A DNA stretch of 64,000 bases from Lysobacter gummosus (GTDB lineage Bacteria; Pseudomonadota; Gammaproteobacteria; Xanthomonadales; Xanthomonadaceae): contig NZ_CP011131.1 of assembly GCF_001442805.1 (NCBI RefSeq), positions 2,356,001 through 2,420,000 on the forward strand, in the 5' to 3' direction. A model generated the notes under the pieces. The model ran no database searches, had not been told where the DNA came from, and worked only from the letters and a program-made list of their open reading frames with translations. Positions 28,208 through 39,484 of the stretch are shown in pieces (the stretch's first letter is position 1; every line of letters starts with the position of its first letter). A program made the translations under genes and the position numbers.

Positions 28208-29050
28208 ATGGCGGTAGAGCAACGCGATCCCATCGCGAACGACGGCGTCGTGCCGCTGCGTCGCTTCGCGCTGGGCGTGGAATACGACGGCGGCGAATAC
28301 TCCGGCTGGCAGCGCCTGGTGCGTCCGGGCGAGCCGGACCTGCGCGGCGAATCGACCGTGCAGACCACCTTGGAAGACGCGCTGAGCTTCGTCGCCGGCA
28401 GCCGGGTCGAAGTGACCTGCGCCGGCCGCACCGATGCCGGCGTCCACGCTTCGTGCCAGGTCGTGCATTTCGACACCCACGTCGAGCGCGAACCGCGCGG
28501 CTGGGTGCTGGGCACCACCTCGCGCTTGCCGGCGTCGGTGTGCGTGCGCTGGTGCGTGCCGGTCGCGGCCGATTTCCACGCCCGCTTCTCGGCGCGGGCG
28601 CGGCGCTACCGTTACCGCATCCTCAACCGCTCGGTGCGTCCGGCCCTGCAGCGGCAATACCTGAGCTGGGAGAGGCGCCCGCTCGACGCCGACGCCATGC
28701 ACCGCGCCGCGCAGGCGCTGCTCGGCGAACACGACTTCTCCGCGTTCCGCACCGTCCACTGCCAGGCGCCGCACGCGCGCCGCGATCTGCAGCACATCAG
28801 CTTGCGCCGGGACGGAGATATCGTGGAAATGGAGGTCCAGGCGAATGCCTTTCTTCACCACATGGTGCGCAATATTGTCGGAAGCTTGCTGCTGGTCGGC
28901 CGAGGCGATCAGCCCGAGGGGTGGATCGCCGAGTTGCTGGCCGGGCGCGACCGTACCGTCGCCGGTCCCACCGCACCGTCGGCGGGTCTGGTGTTCGTGG
29001 GGCCGCGTTATCCCGTCGAGTGTCAGTTGCCTGTCGAGGTCAGCCTTTGA
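28208..29050 (+). CDS. truA: tRNA pseudouridine(38-40) synthase TruA
   Basis: TruA modifies uridines 38-40 in the anticodon arm of many tRNAs. The 280-residue product shows [13 protein letters not shown], catalytic Asp76 in [26 protein letters not shown] and [19 protein letters not shown]. It lies between fimV and trpF, as in Pseudomonas. Its TGA overlaps the TTG start of trpF. Confidence 0.96.
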   Translation: MAVEQRDPIANDGVVPLRRFALGVEYDGGEYSGWQRLVRPGEPDLRGESTVQTTLEDALSFVAGSRVEVTCAGRTDAGVHASCQVVHFDTHVEREPRGWVLGTTSRLPASVCVRWCVPVAADFHARFSARARRYRYRILNRSVRPALQRQYLSWERRPLDADAMHRAAQALLGEHDFSAFRTVHCQAPHARRDLQHISLRRDGDIVEMEVQANAFLHHMVRNIVGSLLLVGRGDQPEGWIAELLAGRDRTVAGPTAPSAGLVFVGPRYPVECQLPVEVSL

Positions 29051-29709
29051 ATCCGCCCCGCACTTTGTTCCGCACCCGCATCAAATTCTGCGGTTTCACC
29101 CGTCCCGGCGATGTGCGCCTGGCTTGCGAGCTGGGCGCGGACGCGATCGGCTTCGTGTTCGCCTCGGGCAGTTCGCGCCGGGTCGCGGCCGAGGAAGCCC
29201 GGGCGATGCGCCAGGCCTTGGCGCCGCTGGTCGATGCGGTGGCCTTGTTCAGCGACAACCCGGTCGATGAGGTGCGCGAAGTCGTGCGCCAGGTCCGGCC
29301 CAGCCTGCTGCAGTTCCACGGCAACGAGGACGACGCGTTCTGTCGCGGTTTCGGCGTGCCTTATCTGAAAGCGATCCCGATGGGCGGCGAGTTGGCCGAC
29401 CAGCATCCCTCGGCGCTGCACATGCGCTATCCCGGCGCGGCCGGTTTCCTGTTCGACAGCCATGCCCGCGGCGGCAGCGGCGGCAGCGGCAAGACCTTCG
29501 ACTGGAAGCGCATTCCGGTGGGGGTGCAGAAGCCGTTCGTGCTGGCCGGCGGCATCACCCCGGACAACGTGTTCGAGGCGATCCAGGCGACCTTGCCCTG
29601 GGGCGTGGACGTGTCCAGCGGCATCGAGAGCGCGCCGGGGCTGAAGGACGGCGACAAGATGCGGCATTTCGTCGAGGAAGTGCGGCGGGCGGATTGTCAC
29701 GTCGATTGA
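29047..29709 (+). CDS. trpF: Phosphoribosylanthranilate isomerase
   Basis: TrpF catalyses the third step of tryptophan synthesis. The product is about 220 residues: [20 protein letters not shown] at the N-terminus, [13 protein letters not shown], and a glycine loop followed by [17 protein letters not shown] and [20 protein letters not shown] complete the phosphate-binding end. I chose TTG 29047, which overlaps the truA stop (TTGA) and has GAGG seven bases upstream. TTG 29065 is an alternative. Coupled translation with truA is likely. Confidence 0.93.
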   Translation: MNPPRTLFRTRIKFCGFTRPGDVRLACELGADAIGFVFASGSSRRVAAEEARAMRQALAPLVDAVALFSDNPVDEVREVVRQVRPSLLQFHGNEDDAFCRGFGVPYLKAIPMGGELADQHPSALHMRYPGAAGFLFDSHARGGSGGSGKTFDWKRIPVGVQKPFVLAGGITPDNVFEAIQATLPWGVDVSSGIESAPGLKDGDKMRHFVEEVRRADCHVD

Positions 29710-29722
29710 GGGCGTTTGCCGG

Positions 29723-29880
29723 TAAAAGCAAATCCCCCCTGGCCCCCCTTTTTCAAAGGGGGGAATTCTTCGGGTGAGGGCGGTAGTGCGTGTGCAGGCT
29801 CGCTTCGGTGCGATACCCCACGATCGCCGCGCAGCAGTTCCCCCCTTTGAAAAAGGGGGGCAGGGGGGATTTGCTTTTAC
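29723..29880. repeat. Dispersed inverted repeat (GCAAATCCCCC family), copy 3
   Basis: This is the cleanest copy. Outer arms are TAAAAGCAAATCCCCCC and GGGGGGATTTGCTTTTA. Inner arms CCCCCCTTTTTCAAAGGGGG and CCCCCCTTTGAAAAAGGGGG each fold on themselves. The centre is unrelated. It fills about half of the 300-bp trpF-trpB gap, the rest of which shows no gene. Confidence 0.9.
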
Positions 29881-30009
29881 CCACCCGATCACAACAAAAC
29901 CGCGCACCCCATTCCGCCATACCCCGATGCGTACGGTCGTCGCCGTGATGCCCTAAACTCTGCGTTCCGCCGCGCAGCGCGCGACGCCCCTCGCTACGAC
30001 GCCCAGCCG

Positions 30010-31251
<1,242 letters not shown>

Positions 31252-31270
31252 TCAAACGCTCGCGCGCGCC

Positions 31271-31459
31271 TTCCCTTCTCCCGCCTGCGGGAGAAGGTGC
31301 CCGGAGAGCCTGCCCCCGCGAAGGCAGGGGGCGGATGAGGGACGCAACGAAGCTGCGATATGCGCATGAGATCGTTGCACCCACGTTCGCGTCTTGAACT
31401 TCAATCGCTCCGCCGGCCCCTCACCCCAACCCCTCTCCCGCACGCGGGAGAGGGGCTAA
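31271..31459. repeat. REP-like palindromes (CTCTCCCGC family) between trpB and trpA
   Basis: The element contains CCTTCTCCCGC-ct-GCGGGAGAAGG, then CCCCCGCgaaggCAGGGGGCGG, and CCCCTCTCCCGCacGCGGGAGAGGGG. It resembles 4960-5119. A hairpin series inside an operon may alter the trpB:trpA ratio. Confidence 0.75.
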
Positions 31460-31481
31460 CAGCAGAAGCTGCATTCGACGC

Positions 31482-32288
31482 ATGAACCGAATCGACGCCA
31501 AGTTCCAATCGCTGCAATCGGCCGGCCGCAAGGCGCTGATTCCGTTTCTCACCGCCGGCGATCCCTCGCTGGAGGCGACCGTGCCGGTCATGCACGCGCT
31601 GGTCGAAGCCGGCGCCGACGTGATCGAACTCGGGGTGCCGTTCTCCGATCCGATGGCCGACGGCCCGACCATCCAGCGCAGCTCCGAACGCGCGATCGCG
31701 CGCGGCGCCGGGCTGGGCTGGGTGCTCGATGCGGTGCGCGAATTCCGCGGCCGCGACGCGCAGACGCCGGTGGTGTTGATGGGGTACCTCAATCCCATCG
31801 AAATCCGCGGCGCCACGCGCTTCGCCGGCGACGCCGTCGCCGCCGGCGTGGACGGCGTGCTGCTGGTCGATCTGCCGCCGGAAGAAGCCGCCGAACTGCG
31901 CGCGGCCTTCGTCGCTGCCGGACTGGCGCTGATCCTGCTGGCCTCGCCGACCACCACCGAAGAACGCATCGCGCTGCTGTGCGACGACGCCCAGGGCTAT
32001 CTGTACTACGTCAGCTTCGCCGGCGTGACCGGCGCCGACCGGCTCGACACCGGCGCCGCCAACGACCGCCTGCACCGCATCCGTCAGCGCGCCAAGGTGC
32101 CGGTGGTGGCCGGTTTCGGCATCAAGGACGCCGCCAGCGCGGCGACCATGGCGCGCGAGGCCGAAGGCGTCGTGGTCGGCAGCGCGCTGGTCGAAGTGCT
32201 GGCGCAGGCCGGCACGGCGGACGCCGCCGCGCAGGCCGCGCGCGGCTTCCTGGCGCCGTTGCGCCAGGCGCTGGACGCCGCGGGCTGA
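31482..32288 (+). CDS. trpA: Tryptophan synthase alpha subunit
   Basis: TrpA cleaves indole-3-glycerol phosphate and passes indole to TrpB. The 268-residue product has catalytic Glu49 and Asp60 in IELGVPFSDPMADGP. It also has LPPEEAAELRAAF, LASPTTTEERI, VSFAGVTGA and the phosphate site GFGIKDAASA. These positions equal those in Salmonella TrpA. Confidence 0.97.
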   Translation: MNRIDAKFQSLQSAGRKALIPFLTAGDPSLEATVPVMHALVEAGADVIELGVPFSDPMADGPTIQRSSERAIARGAGLGWVLDAVREFRGRDAQTPVVLMGYLNPIEIRGATRFAGDAVAAGVDGVLLVDLPPEEAAELRAAFVAAGLALILLASPTTTEERIALLCDDAQGYLYYVSFAGVTGADRLDTGAANDRLHRIRQRAKVPVVAGFGIKDAASAATMAREAEGVVVGSALVEVLAQAGTADAAAQAARGFLAPLRQALDAAG

Positions 32289-32448
32289 ACCGCCGCAGCC
32301 CCGCCTCCCGGCGGGCAAGCCTGAACAGCCGGCCGCAGAGCGCCCGGGCCGCTGCGCTAGACTTCTGAAGTCAGGCCGGTGCCGGCGATGCGCAGCCGCT
32401 CCATGACCGATCCACCCTCAGCCAGCCAGAACAGGAAGATTTCAACGC

Positions 32449-33336
<888 letters not shown>

Positions 33337-33642
33337 GTTGCTGCTTCGATGGGGAACGGGAATCGGGAATGGGGAGTCGGGAATCGGAAAAGCCAAAGCA
33401 TGCGCGATGCGGCTTTTTGCTTTTCCGATTCCCGACTCCCCATTCCCGATTCCCGATTCCCGATTCCCGATTCCCGCAGGGAACTGTGAACTCGGAAGCG
33501 CTATGCCGTCTCGTTCAGCCGCGCGGCGGTGTAGCACCGATGGCTTGCGGCAAACTCCTGCTGCGGCGATCCCCCGGCGGCAGTGATGCCGCACCACGCC
33601 GCACGGCTTCGATTCCCCATTCCCTATTCCCGAACCAAACAC
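33337..33642. repeat. GGGAATCGGGAAT-family hairpin with a perfect 35-bp stem, plus tandem GATTCCC
   Basis: Bases 33358-33392 and 33420-33454 are exact reverse complements over 35 bp, with a 27-base loop. Four tandem GATTCCC units follow (33448-33475). A remnant, GATTCCCCATTCCCTATTCC, precedes the glmM start. The 306-bp gap between accD and glmM has no gene. Confidence 0.93.
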
Positions 33643-34983
33643 ATGACTCGTAAATATTTCGGTACCGACGGCATCCGCGGACGCGTAGGCGAAGGCGCGA
33701 TTTCCGCCGATTTCGTCCTGCGCCTGGGCAACGCCTACGGCCATGCGCTGACCCGCCGCGGCTGGCGCAACCCGATGGTGATCATCGGCAAGGACACGCG
33801 CATCTCGAACTACATGTTCGAAGCCGCGCTGGAAGCCGGCCTGGTCGCCGCCGGCGTGGACGTGCAACTGATGGGGCCGATGCCGACCCCGGCCGTCGCC
33901 CACCTCACCCGTTCGCTGCGCGCCGACGGCGGCATCGTGATCTCGGCCTCGCACAACCCGCACTACGACAACGGCATCAAGTTCTTCTCGGCCGAGGGCG
34001 AAAAGCTCGACGACGAGACCGAGCTGGCGATCGAGGCGGCGCTGGAAGAACCGTTCCGCACCGTCGAATCCGAGCGTCTGGGCCGTGCGATCCGCACCCG
34101 CGACGCCATCGGCCGTTACCTGGAAGCGTGCAAGGGCTCGGTGTCGCGCGGCTTCGATCTCAGCGGCATGCGCATCGCCATGGATTGCGCCAACGGCGCG
34201 ACCTATCAGGTCGGCCCGCTGGTGCTGCGCGAACTGGGCGCGCGCGTCGACGCGATCGGCGTGGACCCCAGCGGCCTCAACATCAACGACGGGGTCGGTT
34301 CGACCCATCCGCAGACTTTGGTCGAGCGCGTCCTCACCACCGGCGCCGATGTCGGCATCGCCTTCGACGGCGACGGCGACCGCGTGTTGTTCGTCGATAA
34401 CGAAGGCGCGATCTGCGACGGCGACGATCTGCTCTACATCCTGGCCAACGACTGGCAGCAAAGCGGCCGCCTGCAGGGCCCGGTGGTCGGCACGCTGATG
34501 ACCAACTACGGTCTGGAGCGCGCCTTGGAACAGCGCGGCATCGGCTTCATCCGCGCCAAGGTCGGCGACCGCTACGTGCATCAGCAACTGATCGCGCACG
34601 GCGGCGTGCTCGGCGGCGAGGCCTCGGGCCATCTGCTGTGCCTGGACCGCACCAGCACCGGCGACGGCATCGTCAGCGCCTTGCAGGTGCTGGAAGTGCT
34701 GGGCCGCCGCGGTTTGTCGCTGCGTCAGGCGCTGGAGGGTTTGAACCGGGTGCCGCAGAAGACCGTCAACGTGCGGTTCGAGGGGCAGTCGAAGCCCACC
34801 GAAGCTGAGTCGGTCAAAGCCGCGCTGAAGCAGGCCGAAGCCGCGGTAGCCGGCCACGGCCGCGCCTTCCTGCGCCCCTCCGGCACCGAGCCCGTGGTGC
34901 GCGTGACCGTCGAAGCCGACGATGCGACCTTGATGCAGAACACCCTCGACGCCTTGTCCGCGGCGGTACGCGCGGCGGTGTGA
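33643..34983 (+). CDS. glmM: Phosphoglucosamine mutase
   Basis: GlmM converts glucosamine-6-phosphate to glucosamine-1-phosphate for cell wall and LPS synthesis. The 446-residue product starts [18 protein letters not shown]. It has the phosphoserine Ser103 in [16 protein letters not shown], the metal site DGDGDR, the sugar loop GGEASGH and the phosphate-binding [12 protein letters not shown] terminator follows at 35010. Confidence 0.96.
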   Translation: MTRKYFGTDGIRGRVGEGAISADFVLRLGNAYGHALTRRGWRNPMVIIGKDTRISNYMFEAALEAGLVAAGVDVQLMGPMPTPAVAHLTRSLRADGGIVISASHNPHYDNGIKFFSAEGEKLDDETELAIEAALEEPFRTVESERLGRAIRTRDAIGRYLEACKGSVSRGFDLSGMRIAMDCANGATYQVGPLVLRELGARVDAIGVDPSGLNINDGVGSTHPQTLVERVLTTGADVGIAFDGDGDRVLFVDNEGAICDGDDLLYILANDWQQSGRLQGPVVGTLMTNYGLERALEQRGIGFIRAKVGDRYVHQQLIAHGGVLGGEASGHLLCLDRTSTGDGIVSALQVLEVLGRRGLSLRQALEGLNRVPQKTVNVRFEGQSKPTEAESVKAALKQAEAAVAGHGRAFLRPSGTEPVVRVTVEADDATLMQNTLDALSAAVRAAV

Positions 34984-35009
34984 TCGCGGGGTTGTTTGCG
35001 CTGGATCAG

Positions 35010-35040
35010 ACGAAGGCCGCGAAAGCGGCCTTCGTTGTTT
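35010..35040 (+). terminator. Terminator of glmM
   Basis: The stem ACGAAGGCCGC / GCGGCCTTCGT with a GAAA loop is followed by TGTTT. It begins 27 bp after the stop. Confidence 0.88.
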
Positions 35041-35086
35041 CCCAGAGCCTCATTCGATCGCCATTCCTTCAAACCCATCGCATCAA

Positions 35087-35234
35087 AGTTCCCCCTTTGA
35101 AAAAGAGGGGCGGGGGGATTTGCTTTTACGCTCAGATCGCCGCACAGCAAAAGCAAATCCCCCGGCGCCTAAGCATCGGCAGGAAGCAAACATCCGCAAG
35201 CGCCAGCCCCTTTTGCAAAGGAGGCGAATTGACG
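35087..35234. repeat. Dispersed repeat (GCAAATCCCCC family), copy 4, halves in outward order
   Basis: Here a right half (CCCCCTTTGAAAAAGAGGGG...GGGGGGATTTGCTTTT) comes first, and a left half (AAAAGCAAATCCCCC...CCCCTTTTGCAAAGGAGG) follows. This is the reverse of copies 1-3. It lies between convergent glmM and the sulfatase gene. Confidence 0.8.
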
Positions 35235-35254
35235 TGCTCAAGCGCTCGGGCGAC

Positions 35255-37114
35255 TCAACGCTGCTGAAACCGCGTCAACATTTCCCACGACTGACTCACC
35301 GCCGCCGGATCGACCTTGGCATCGGGCAGCGGTTGGTAATTGCGATCCACCACCGTCGCCGCGCCGTAGTTGTCGAACAGATAAATCCGGTCGCCCTGAC
35401 GAATACCGCGCTGCGACCAACTCTCCACCAACAGCGGCCGATTCGCTTGCCCCGGCCCGAACAGATCGCGGCCGGTGCTGTAGTCGGCGGTGTCGTTGCG
35501 GCAGCCCAGGGCGTGCTTCATCACCGTCGGCACGAAGTCCTCGTGCGAGGTGGTGTTGGCGATCTTCTGCGCCGGCTTGCCCGGCCAATGCAGCACGAAC
35601 GGCGTGTGCAATTGATAGTCGGAGAAATTGCCGTTGTGGCCCCAGTAGTTCTGCTTGAGGTCGTTGAACTCCTCGCCGTGATCGCCGGTGATCAGCACGA
35701 CGGTGTTGTCGGCGAACGCGCTGGCCTGCAGCGCGGCCAGGAATTTGCCGATCAGCGAATCGGTGTAATGCGCCGAGGTGCGATAACGGTTGAAATCCGG
35801 CAACGGATCGTGGTCCTGGCTGAATTCCAGCGGGTTGATCGACTTCGCCATCGGCTGAAACAGCGGCGGATAGCCCTTGGGCATGTAGTAGGGCTGATGG
35901 GTCGAATCCATGAACACGAAGCCGAAGAAACGCTTGTCGGCCGGCGTGGCGGCGATGTCGCGCTGCAAGTCCTGCAAGATGGCCTGATCGCGCTCGGCGC
36001 TCTTGCGCTCGCGCGGGCCGTTGACCAGTCGCTCGCGCACCTCGGAAAACGCGGTGCGATCGAACTCGGGGTTGTACAACGGCGCGCTGCCATAGATGTG
36101 CATGGCATAGCCGTCTTTCTTCATCTGGCCGATCAGGGCCGAACCGCGCTGTTCGGCCAGCATCGGATGCCAGTAGCCGCCGGGCAGGCCGTACAGCAGC
36201 CCGAACACGCCGAAGCGGGTGGCGTTGCCGGAGCTGTAGTGATCTTCGAACACCTGCGACTGCTGGGCGTAACGCCAGGTGTTGGGCATGACCTGCTCGG
36301 TCATGACGTCGTGGCGCAGCGATTCGAGCAGGATCACCACCACGTTGAGCTTGGGCGCGGCTTCGCAGTCCAGCGCGCGGCGCGGATAATTCAGCAGGCC
36401 CTGGCCGACGCCGGGCAGGCTCGCGGAGGGATCGCTCTTGACCCCGAAGCGCTGCAGCGAATCCTTCAGCGTGATCGGCTGCGCCCACGGGATGTAGGGC
36501 AATTGCGACATGACCGCGCGATCGCCGCGGGCGTCGTAGTAGGCCACCATCGCCTGGCCGAACAGCATCACCGCCAGCGCGATCCACCAGGCCTTGAGGA
36601 TCTTGACCAAGCCCGGGCGCCGGTCCAGCGCGCGCCACCACAGCCAGGCCAGGGCGATCTCCACCGCCAGCACACTGATCACCGCCAGCGCGATCAAGCC
36701 CCATACCGTCCCGGAGAACACCACCTGATCCTGCATGGCGCCGCCGAACACCATGTTGGCGACCATCGCATTGAGGTGGAAGCGGTACAGGGCGAACACC
36801 TTCGCGTCGGTAACCAGCAGACATAACCACGCCGCCTGCAAGACCACCGCCGACACCGTCATCCAGCTCAGCCGCCGGCCGATCCAGCCCAGCAGCAGCG
36901 GCAACACCCCGAGCAGAGCGCCGAAGAAGACGAAATGCCCCGGCAGCGCCAGGGTCAGGAAGAACGCCGCCTTCCAGTGTTCGGCCAGATGGGCGAAGGG
37001 AATGTTGAGCGAGGCGATGCCGATGGCGAGCGCGGCGTTGCTCAGGATGAAGCCGGTCAGCCAAGCCAGGGCACGGCGCGCCGGAAAGGCAGGGCGGGCG
37101 GCGAGGTCTTCCAT
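35255..37114 (-). CDS. Inner-membrane sulfatase-family protein with DUF3413 (YejM/PbgA-like)
   Basis: The 619-residue protein has about five N-terminal membrane helices (within residues 13-205) and a periplasmic alkaline-phosphatase-type domain. Motifs include NVVVILLESLRHDV, YSSGNATRFGVFGLLYGLPG, VLITGDHGEEFND and HTPFVLHWPGK. E. coli YejM/PbgA has this layout and controls lipid A synthesis through LapB, without needing hydrolase activity. Whether this copy does the same is inference. The metal-site residues (Asp-His-Gly-Glu) look intact. Confidence 0.9.
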   Translation of the reverse strand: MEDLAARPAFPARRALAWLTGFILSNAALAIGIASLNIPFAHLAEHWKAAFFLTLALPGHFVFFGALLGVLPLLLGWIGRRLSWMTVSAVVLQAAWLCLLVTDAKVFALYRFHLNAMVANMVFGGAMQDQVVFSGTVWGLIALAVISVLAVEIALAWLWWRALDRRPGLVKILKAWWIALAVMLFGQAMVAYYDARGDRAVMSQLPYIPWAQPITLKDSLQRFGVKSDPSASLPGVGQGLLNYPRRALDCEAAPKLNVVVILLESLRHDVMTEQVMPNTWRYAQQSQVFEDHYSSGNATRFGVFGLLYGLPGGYWHPMLAEQRGSALIGQMKKDGYAMHIYGSAPLYNPEFDRTAFSEVRERLVNGPRERKSAERDQAILQDLQRDIAATPADKRFFGFVFMDSTHQPYYMPKGYPPLFQPMAKSINPLEFSQDHDPLPDFNRYRTSAHYTDSLIGKFLAALQASAFADNTVVLITGDHGEEFNDLKQNYWGHNGNFSDYQLHTPFVLHWPGKPAQKIANTTSHEDFVPTVMKHALGCRNDTADYSTGRDLFGPGQANRPLLVESWSQRGIRQGDRIYLFDNYGAATVVDRNYQPLPDAKVDPAAVSQSWEMLTRFQQR

Positions 37115-37381
37115 GCGGATGGGGTCTCGGCAGCGGTGATGCGACCGGTGTGCGACACCGGAGTCGGGGGCGCGACTTTAGCCTGGAACAATGCCGCAAG
37201 ACACCGCCGGAAGACGGGTTGGCCGATCGGGCATGCAGCCCGTGGGCCGGCCGTTCAGCCTTGGCTGCCCCGCCGGCACGAAACCGGAGCGACCGCGCCG
37301 CCATGTGCACAGTAGCGCGCGGCCGTCAGCTTTGAGCGAAGATAGCCGCCTACCCGGAAGAGACACCAACAGGATCCCAAC

Positions 37382-38317
37382 GTGAGTCAGATTCCCACCC
37401 TGGACATCCGCCGCTTCGACACCGATCGCGCGGCCTTCGTCGCCGAGCTCGGCGCGGCCTACCGCGAATGGGGCTTCGCCGGCATCCGCGGCCACGGCAT
37501 CCCGGCCGAGCAGATCGATCAGTCCTACGATCTGTTCAAGCGCTTCTTCGCCTTGCCCGACGAGGTCAAGCGCAAGTACCACGTCCCCGGCGGCGGCGGC
37601 GCGCGCGGCTACACCCCGTTCGGCGTGGAAACCGCCAAGGGCGCCAAGTATTTCGACCTGAAGGAGTTCTGGCACGTCGGCCGCGAGATTCCGCGCGACT
37701 CCAAATACGCCTCGGACATGCCGGCCAATCTGTGGCCGGAGGAAATCCCCGAGTTCCGCGAGCAGGCCTACGGCCTGTACACCGCGCTCGATAACCTGGG
37801 TTCGCGCGTGCTCAGCGCCCTGGCCCTGCATATCGGCCTGCCGGAGAACTACTTCGCGGACAAGACCGATTTCGGCAACTCGATCCTGCGCCCGATCCAC
37901 TACCCGCCGATCACCGCCGACGACATCCCCAACGTTCGCGCCGGCGCGCACGAGGACATCAACCTGATCACCTTGCTGGTCGGCGCGAGTTCGGAAGGCC
38001 TGGAGGTGAAATCGCACCAGGGCGACTGGGTGCCGTTCACCGCCGACGCCGACACCATCGTGGTCAACATCGGCGACATGCTGCAGCGCCTGACCAATCA
38101 CGTGTATCCCTCGACCACCCACCGCGTGGTCAATCCGCCGGGCGCGAAGGCGCGCCAGCCGCGTTATTCGACGCCGTTCTTCCTGCACCCGAATCCGGAT
38201 TTCCTGATCGACGTGCTGGACTCGACGATCACCCCGGACAATCCCAGCCGCTACCCCGAGCCGATCACCGCGCAGGGCTATCTGGAAGAGCGTCTGCGCG
38301 AGATCAAGCTGAAGTAA
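37382..38317 (+). CDS. Isopenicillin N synthase-family Fe(II) dioxygenase
   Basis: The 311-residue protein has the DIOX_N domain (PTLDIRRFDTDRAAFVAELG, GFAGIRGHGIP) and the 2OG-Fe(II) core. Iron ligands are His190, Asp192 (AHEDINLITLL) and His247 (STTHRVVNPP). The co-substrate site is Arg261/Ser263 (RYSTPFF). No biosynthetic cluster surrounds it, so the substrate is unknown. The GTG start lies downstream of CCAACAGGATCCC. True penicillin synthesis is unlikely without an NRPS nearby. Confidence 0.9.
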   Translation: MSQIPTLDIRRFDTDRAAFVAELGAAYREWGFAGIRGHGIPAEQIDQSYDLFKRFFALPDEVKRKYHVPGGGGARGYTPFGVETAKGAKYFDLKEFWHVGREIPRDSKYASDMPANLWPEEIPEFREQAYGLYTALDNLGSRVLSALALHIGLPENYFADKTDFGNSILRPIHYPPITADDIPNVRAGAHEDINLITLLVGASSEGLEVKSHQGDWVPFTADADTIVVNIGDMLQRLTNHVYPSTTHRVVNPPGAKARQPRYSTPFFLHPNPDFLIDVLDSTITPDNPSRYPEPITAQGYLEERLREIKLK

Positions 38318-38346
38318 GCCGCGCCGGGTCAGCCGTCGATGCAATC

Positions 38347-38375
38347 AACGAAGCCGGCCTCGCGCCGGCTTCGTT
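38347..38375. terminator. Shared terminator between convergent dioxygenase genes
   Basis: A 12-bp stem AACGAAGCCGGC / GCCGGCTTCGTT with a 5-base loop lies between the stops at 38317 and 38423. The T-run is short, so efficiency is uncertain. Confidence 0.75.
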
Positions 38376-38422
38376 GCATTCTCCGCCGATGATCGCGGGC
38401 CGTTCACGGCGGGCGGGGCGGC

Positions 38423-39100
38423 CTACGCCATCCAGAAGAACACCGCCGCCATGCGCTTGGTCTCCAGCGTGCGGCCCCAATAGCCGCTGGCGCTGTGGAT
38501 CAGGTTGGAGCGGTACAGCAACAGGCGGTTGTAGCGGTGAGGGACGACCACGTCCTCGGCGAAGGAATCCGGCGCGACGAAGCGGGTGCCCAGCGCCTGC
38601 ACCAGATTGGCGTGCGGCGGCGACACGGTATTGCCGCCGCGCTGGCCGTTGCCCAGACGCTGGCGATAGAAGCCGGTGCCGCACTGCTCCGGCACCGCGG
38701 GATTGAGGTACAGCACCGCGGCGTAGCGGCACAGCAGGCGCGAGTCGGTGTGCGGGCGCGGCTCGCTTTCGTCGATGCCGACCACCTGCACGCAGTTGTG
38801 GTTCAAGTACTGGCCTTCGGGCGGCTCGACCACCCACAGCTTCTGCACGCCGGTGGCCTGGCGCACGCGCGCCTCGACCAGGGCCAGTTCGTCATCCTGC
38901 AGGCCTGGCGTGGCGCGCAGGCCGGGCCAGGTCTCGGGTTTGTACGGATAGCCTTCGGCCCAGTCGGTCTTGGCCAGGCAGCGCGCACGCACGGCGTCGG
39001 GGTCGGGCAGGATGTCGTCCACGACCCAGTAGTCGCGCCCTTGCGTGGGCTTGCGATAGGGCAGGATCGGCAGGCGGGCGGGTTGGGCGATGCGGTTCAT
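38423..39100 (-). CDS. DUF6445-like protein, putative 2OG-Fe(II) oxygenase fold
   Basis: The 225-residue protein has a possible iron triad: His117, Asp119 (RPHTDSRLL) and His202 (RSNLIHSASG). A strand pattern AAVLYLNP...GTGFYRQR, typical of prolyl-hydroxylase-like dioxygenases, lies between them. A late Lys (ETKRMAAVFFW) sits where the 2-oxoglutarate contact would be. Similar proteins in xanthomonads often lie near tryptophan halogenases or TonB receptors. None are here, so the function is unknown. Confidence 0.8.
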   Translation of the reverse strand: MNRIAQPARLPILPYRKPTQGRDYWVVDDILPDPDAVRARCLAKTDWAEGYPYKPETWPGLRATPGLQDDELALVEARVRQATGVQKLWVVEPPEGQYLNHNCVQVVGIDESEPRPHTDSRLLCRYAAVLYLNPAVPEQCGTGFYRQRLGNGQRGGNTVSPPHANLVQALGTRFVAPDSFAEDVVVPHRYNRLLLYRSNLIHSASGYWGRTLETKRMAAVFFWMA

Positions 39101-39484
39101 CCGCGCACTCTATATCGCGCGGCATGGGCGAAAACGAGTGCGGCGCGGACGAATCCGGGTGCGTTCGCCGTAGCGCGTCACCAAACCGGCACGTGATGCC
39201 AATCGGTACGGTGACTGAGGCCGGTCGCGAATACGACGAAGCCGGCCCGAAAGCCGGCTTCGCCTTGAACAAGCGGACGTCCCTGTCCCAGCCCGCGGCA
39301 TCCTTGGCTGCTGGCCGCGCGGCAGGCCCGCCTCCAGGGCCCGTACTCGGTTCGATCAGGCCGCCGTTCCCTCGGCCGCCTTGCCGGCGCGCGTGCGTCC
39401 TGCGCGCGCCGGCGTTGGTTCGCGTCGCAACGCCGTCGATCGCTCATCGCCGCTTCGGCGAATCGGATCGTCGGCGCCGGCCGA
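39101..39484. other. Intergenic region between the serine protease and the DUF6445-like gene
   Basis: The 384-bp gap contains a stem-loop at 39237-39262 (CGAAGCCGGC / GCCGGCTTCG). It lacks a T-tract but may end protease transcription. I see no other feature. Confidence 0.5.

Noticed and set aside
37382..38317. True isopenicillin N synthase in a beta-lactam cluster
   Set aside because: No NRPS, epimerase or related gene is in the window; the family includes many enzymes with other substrates.
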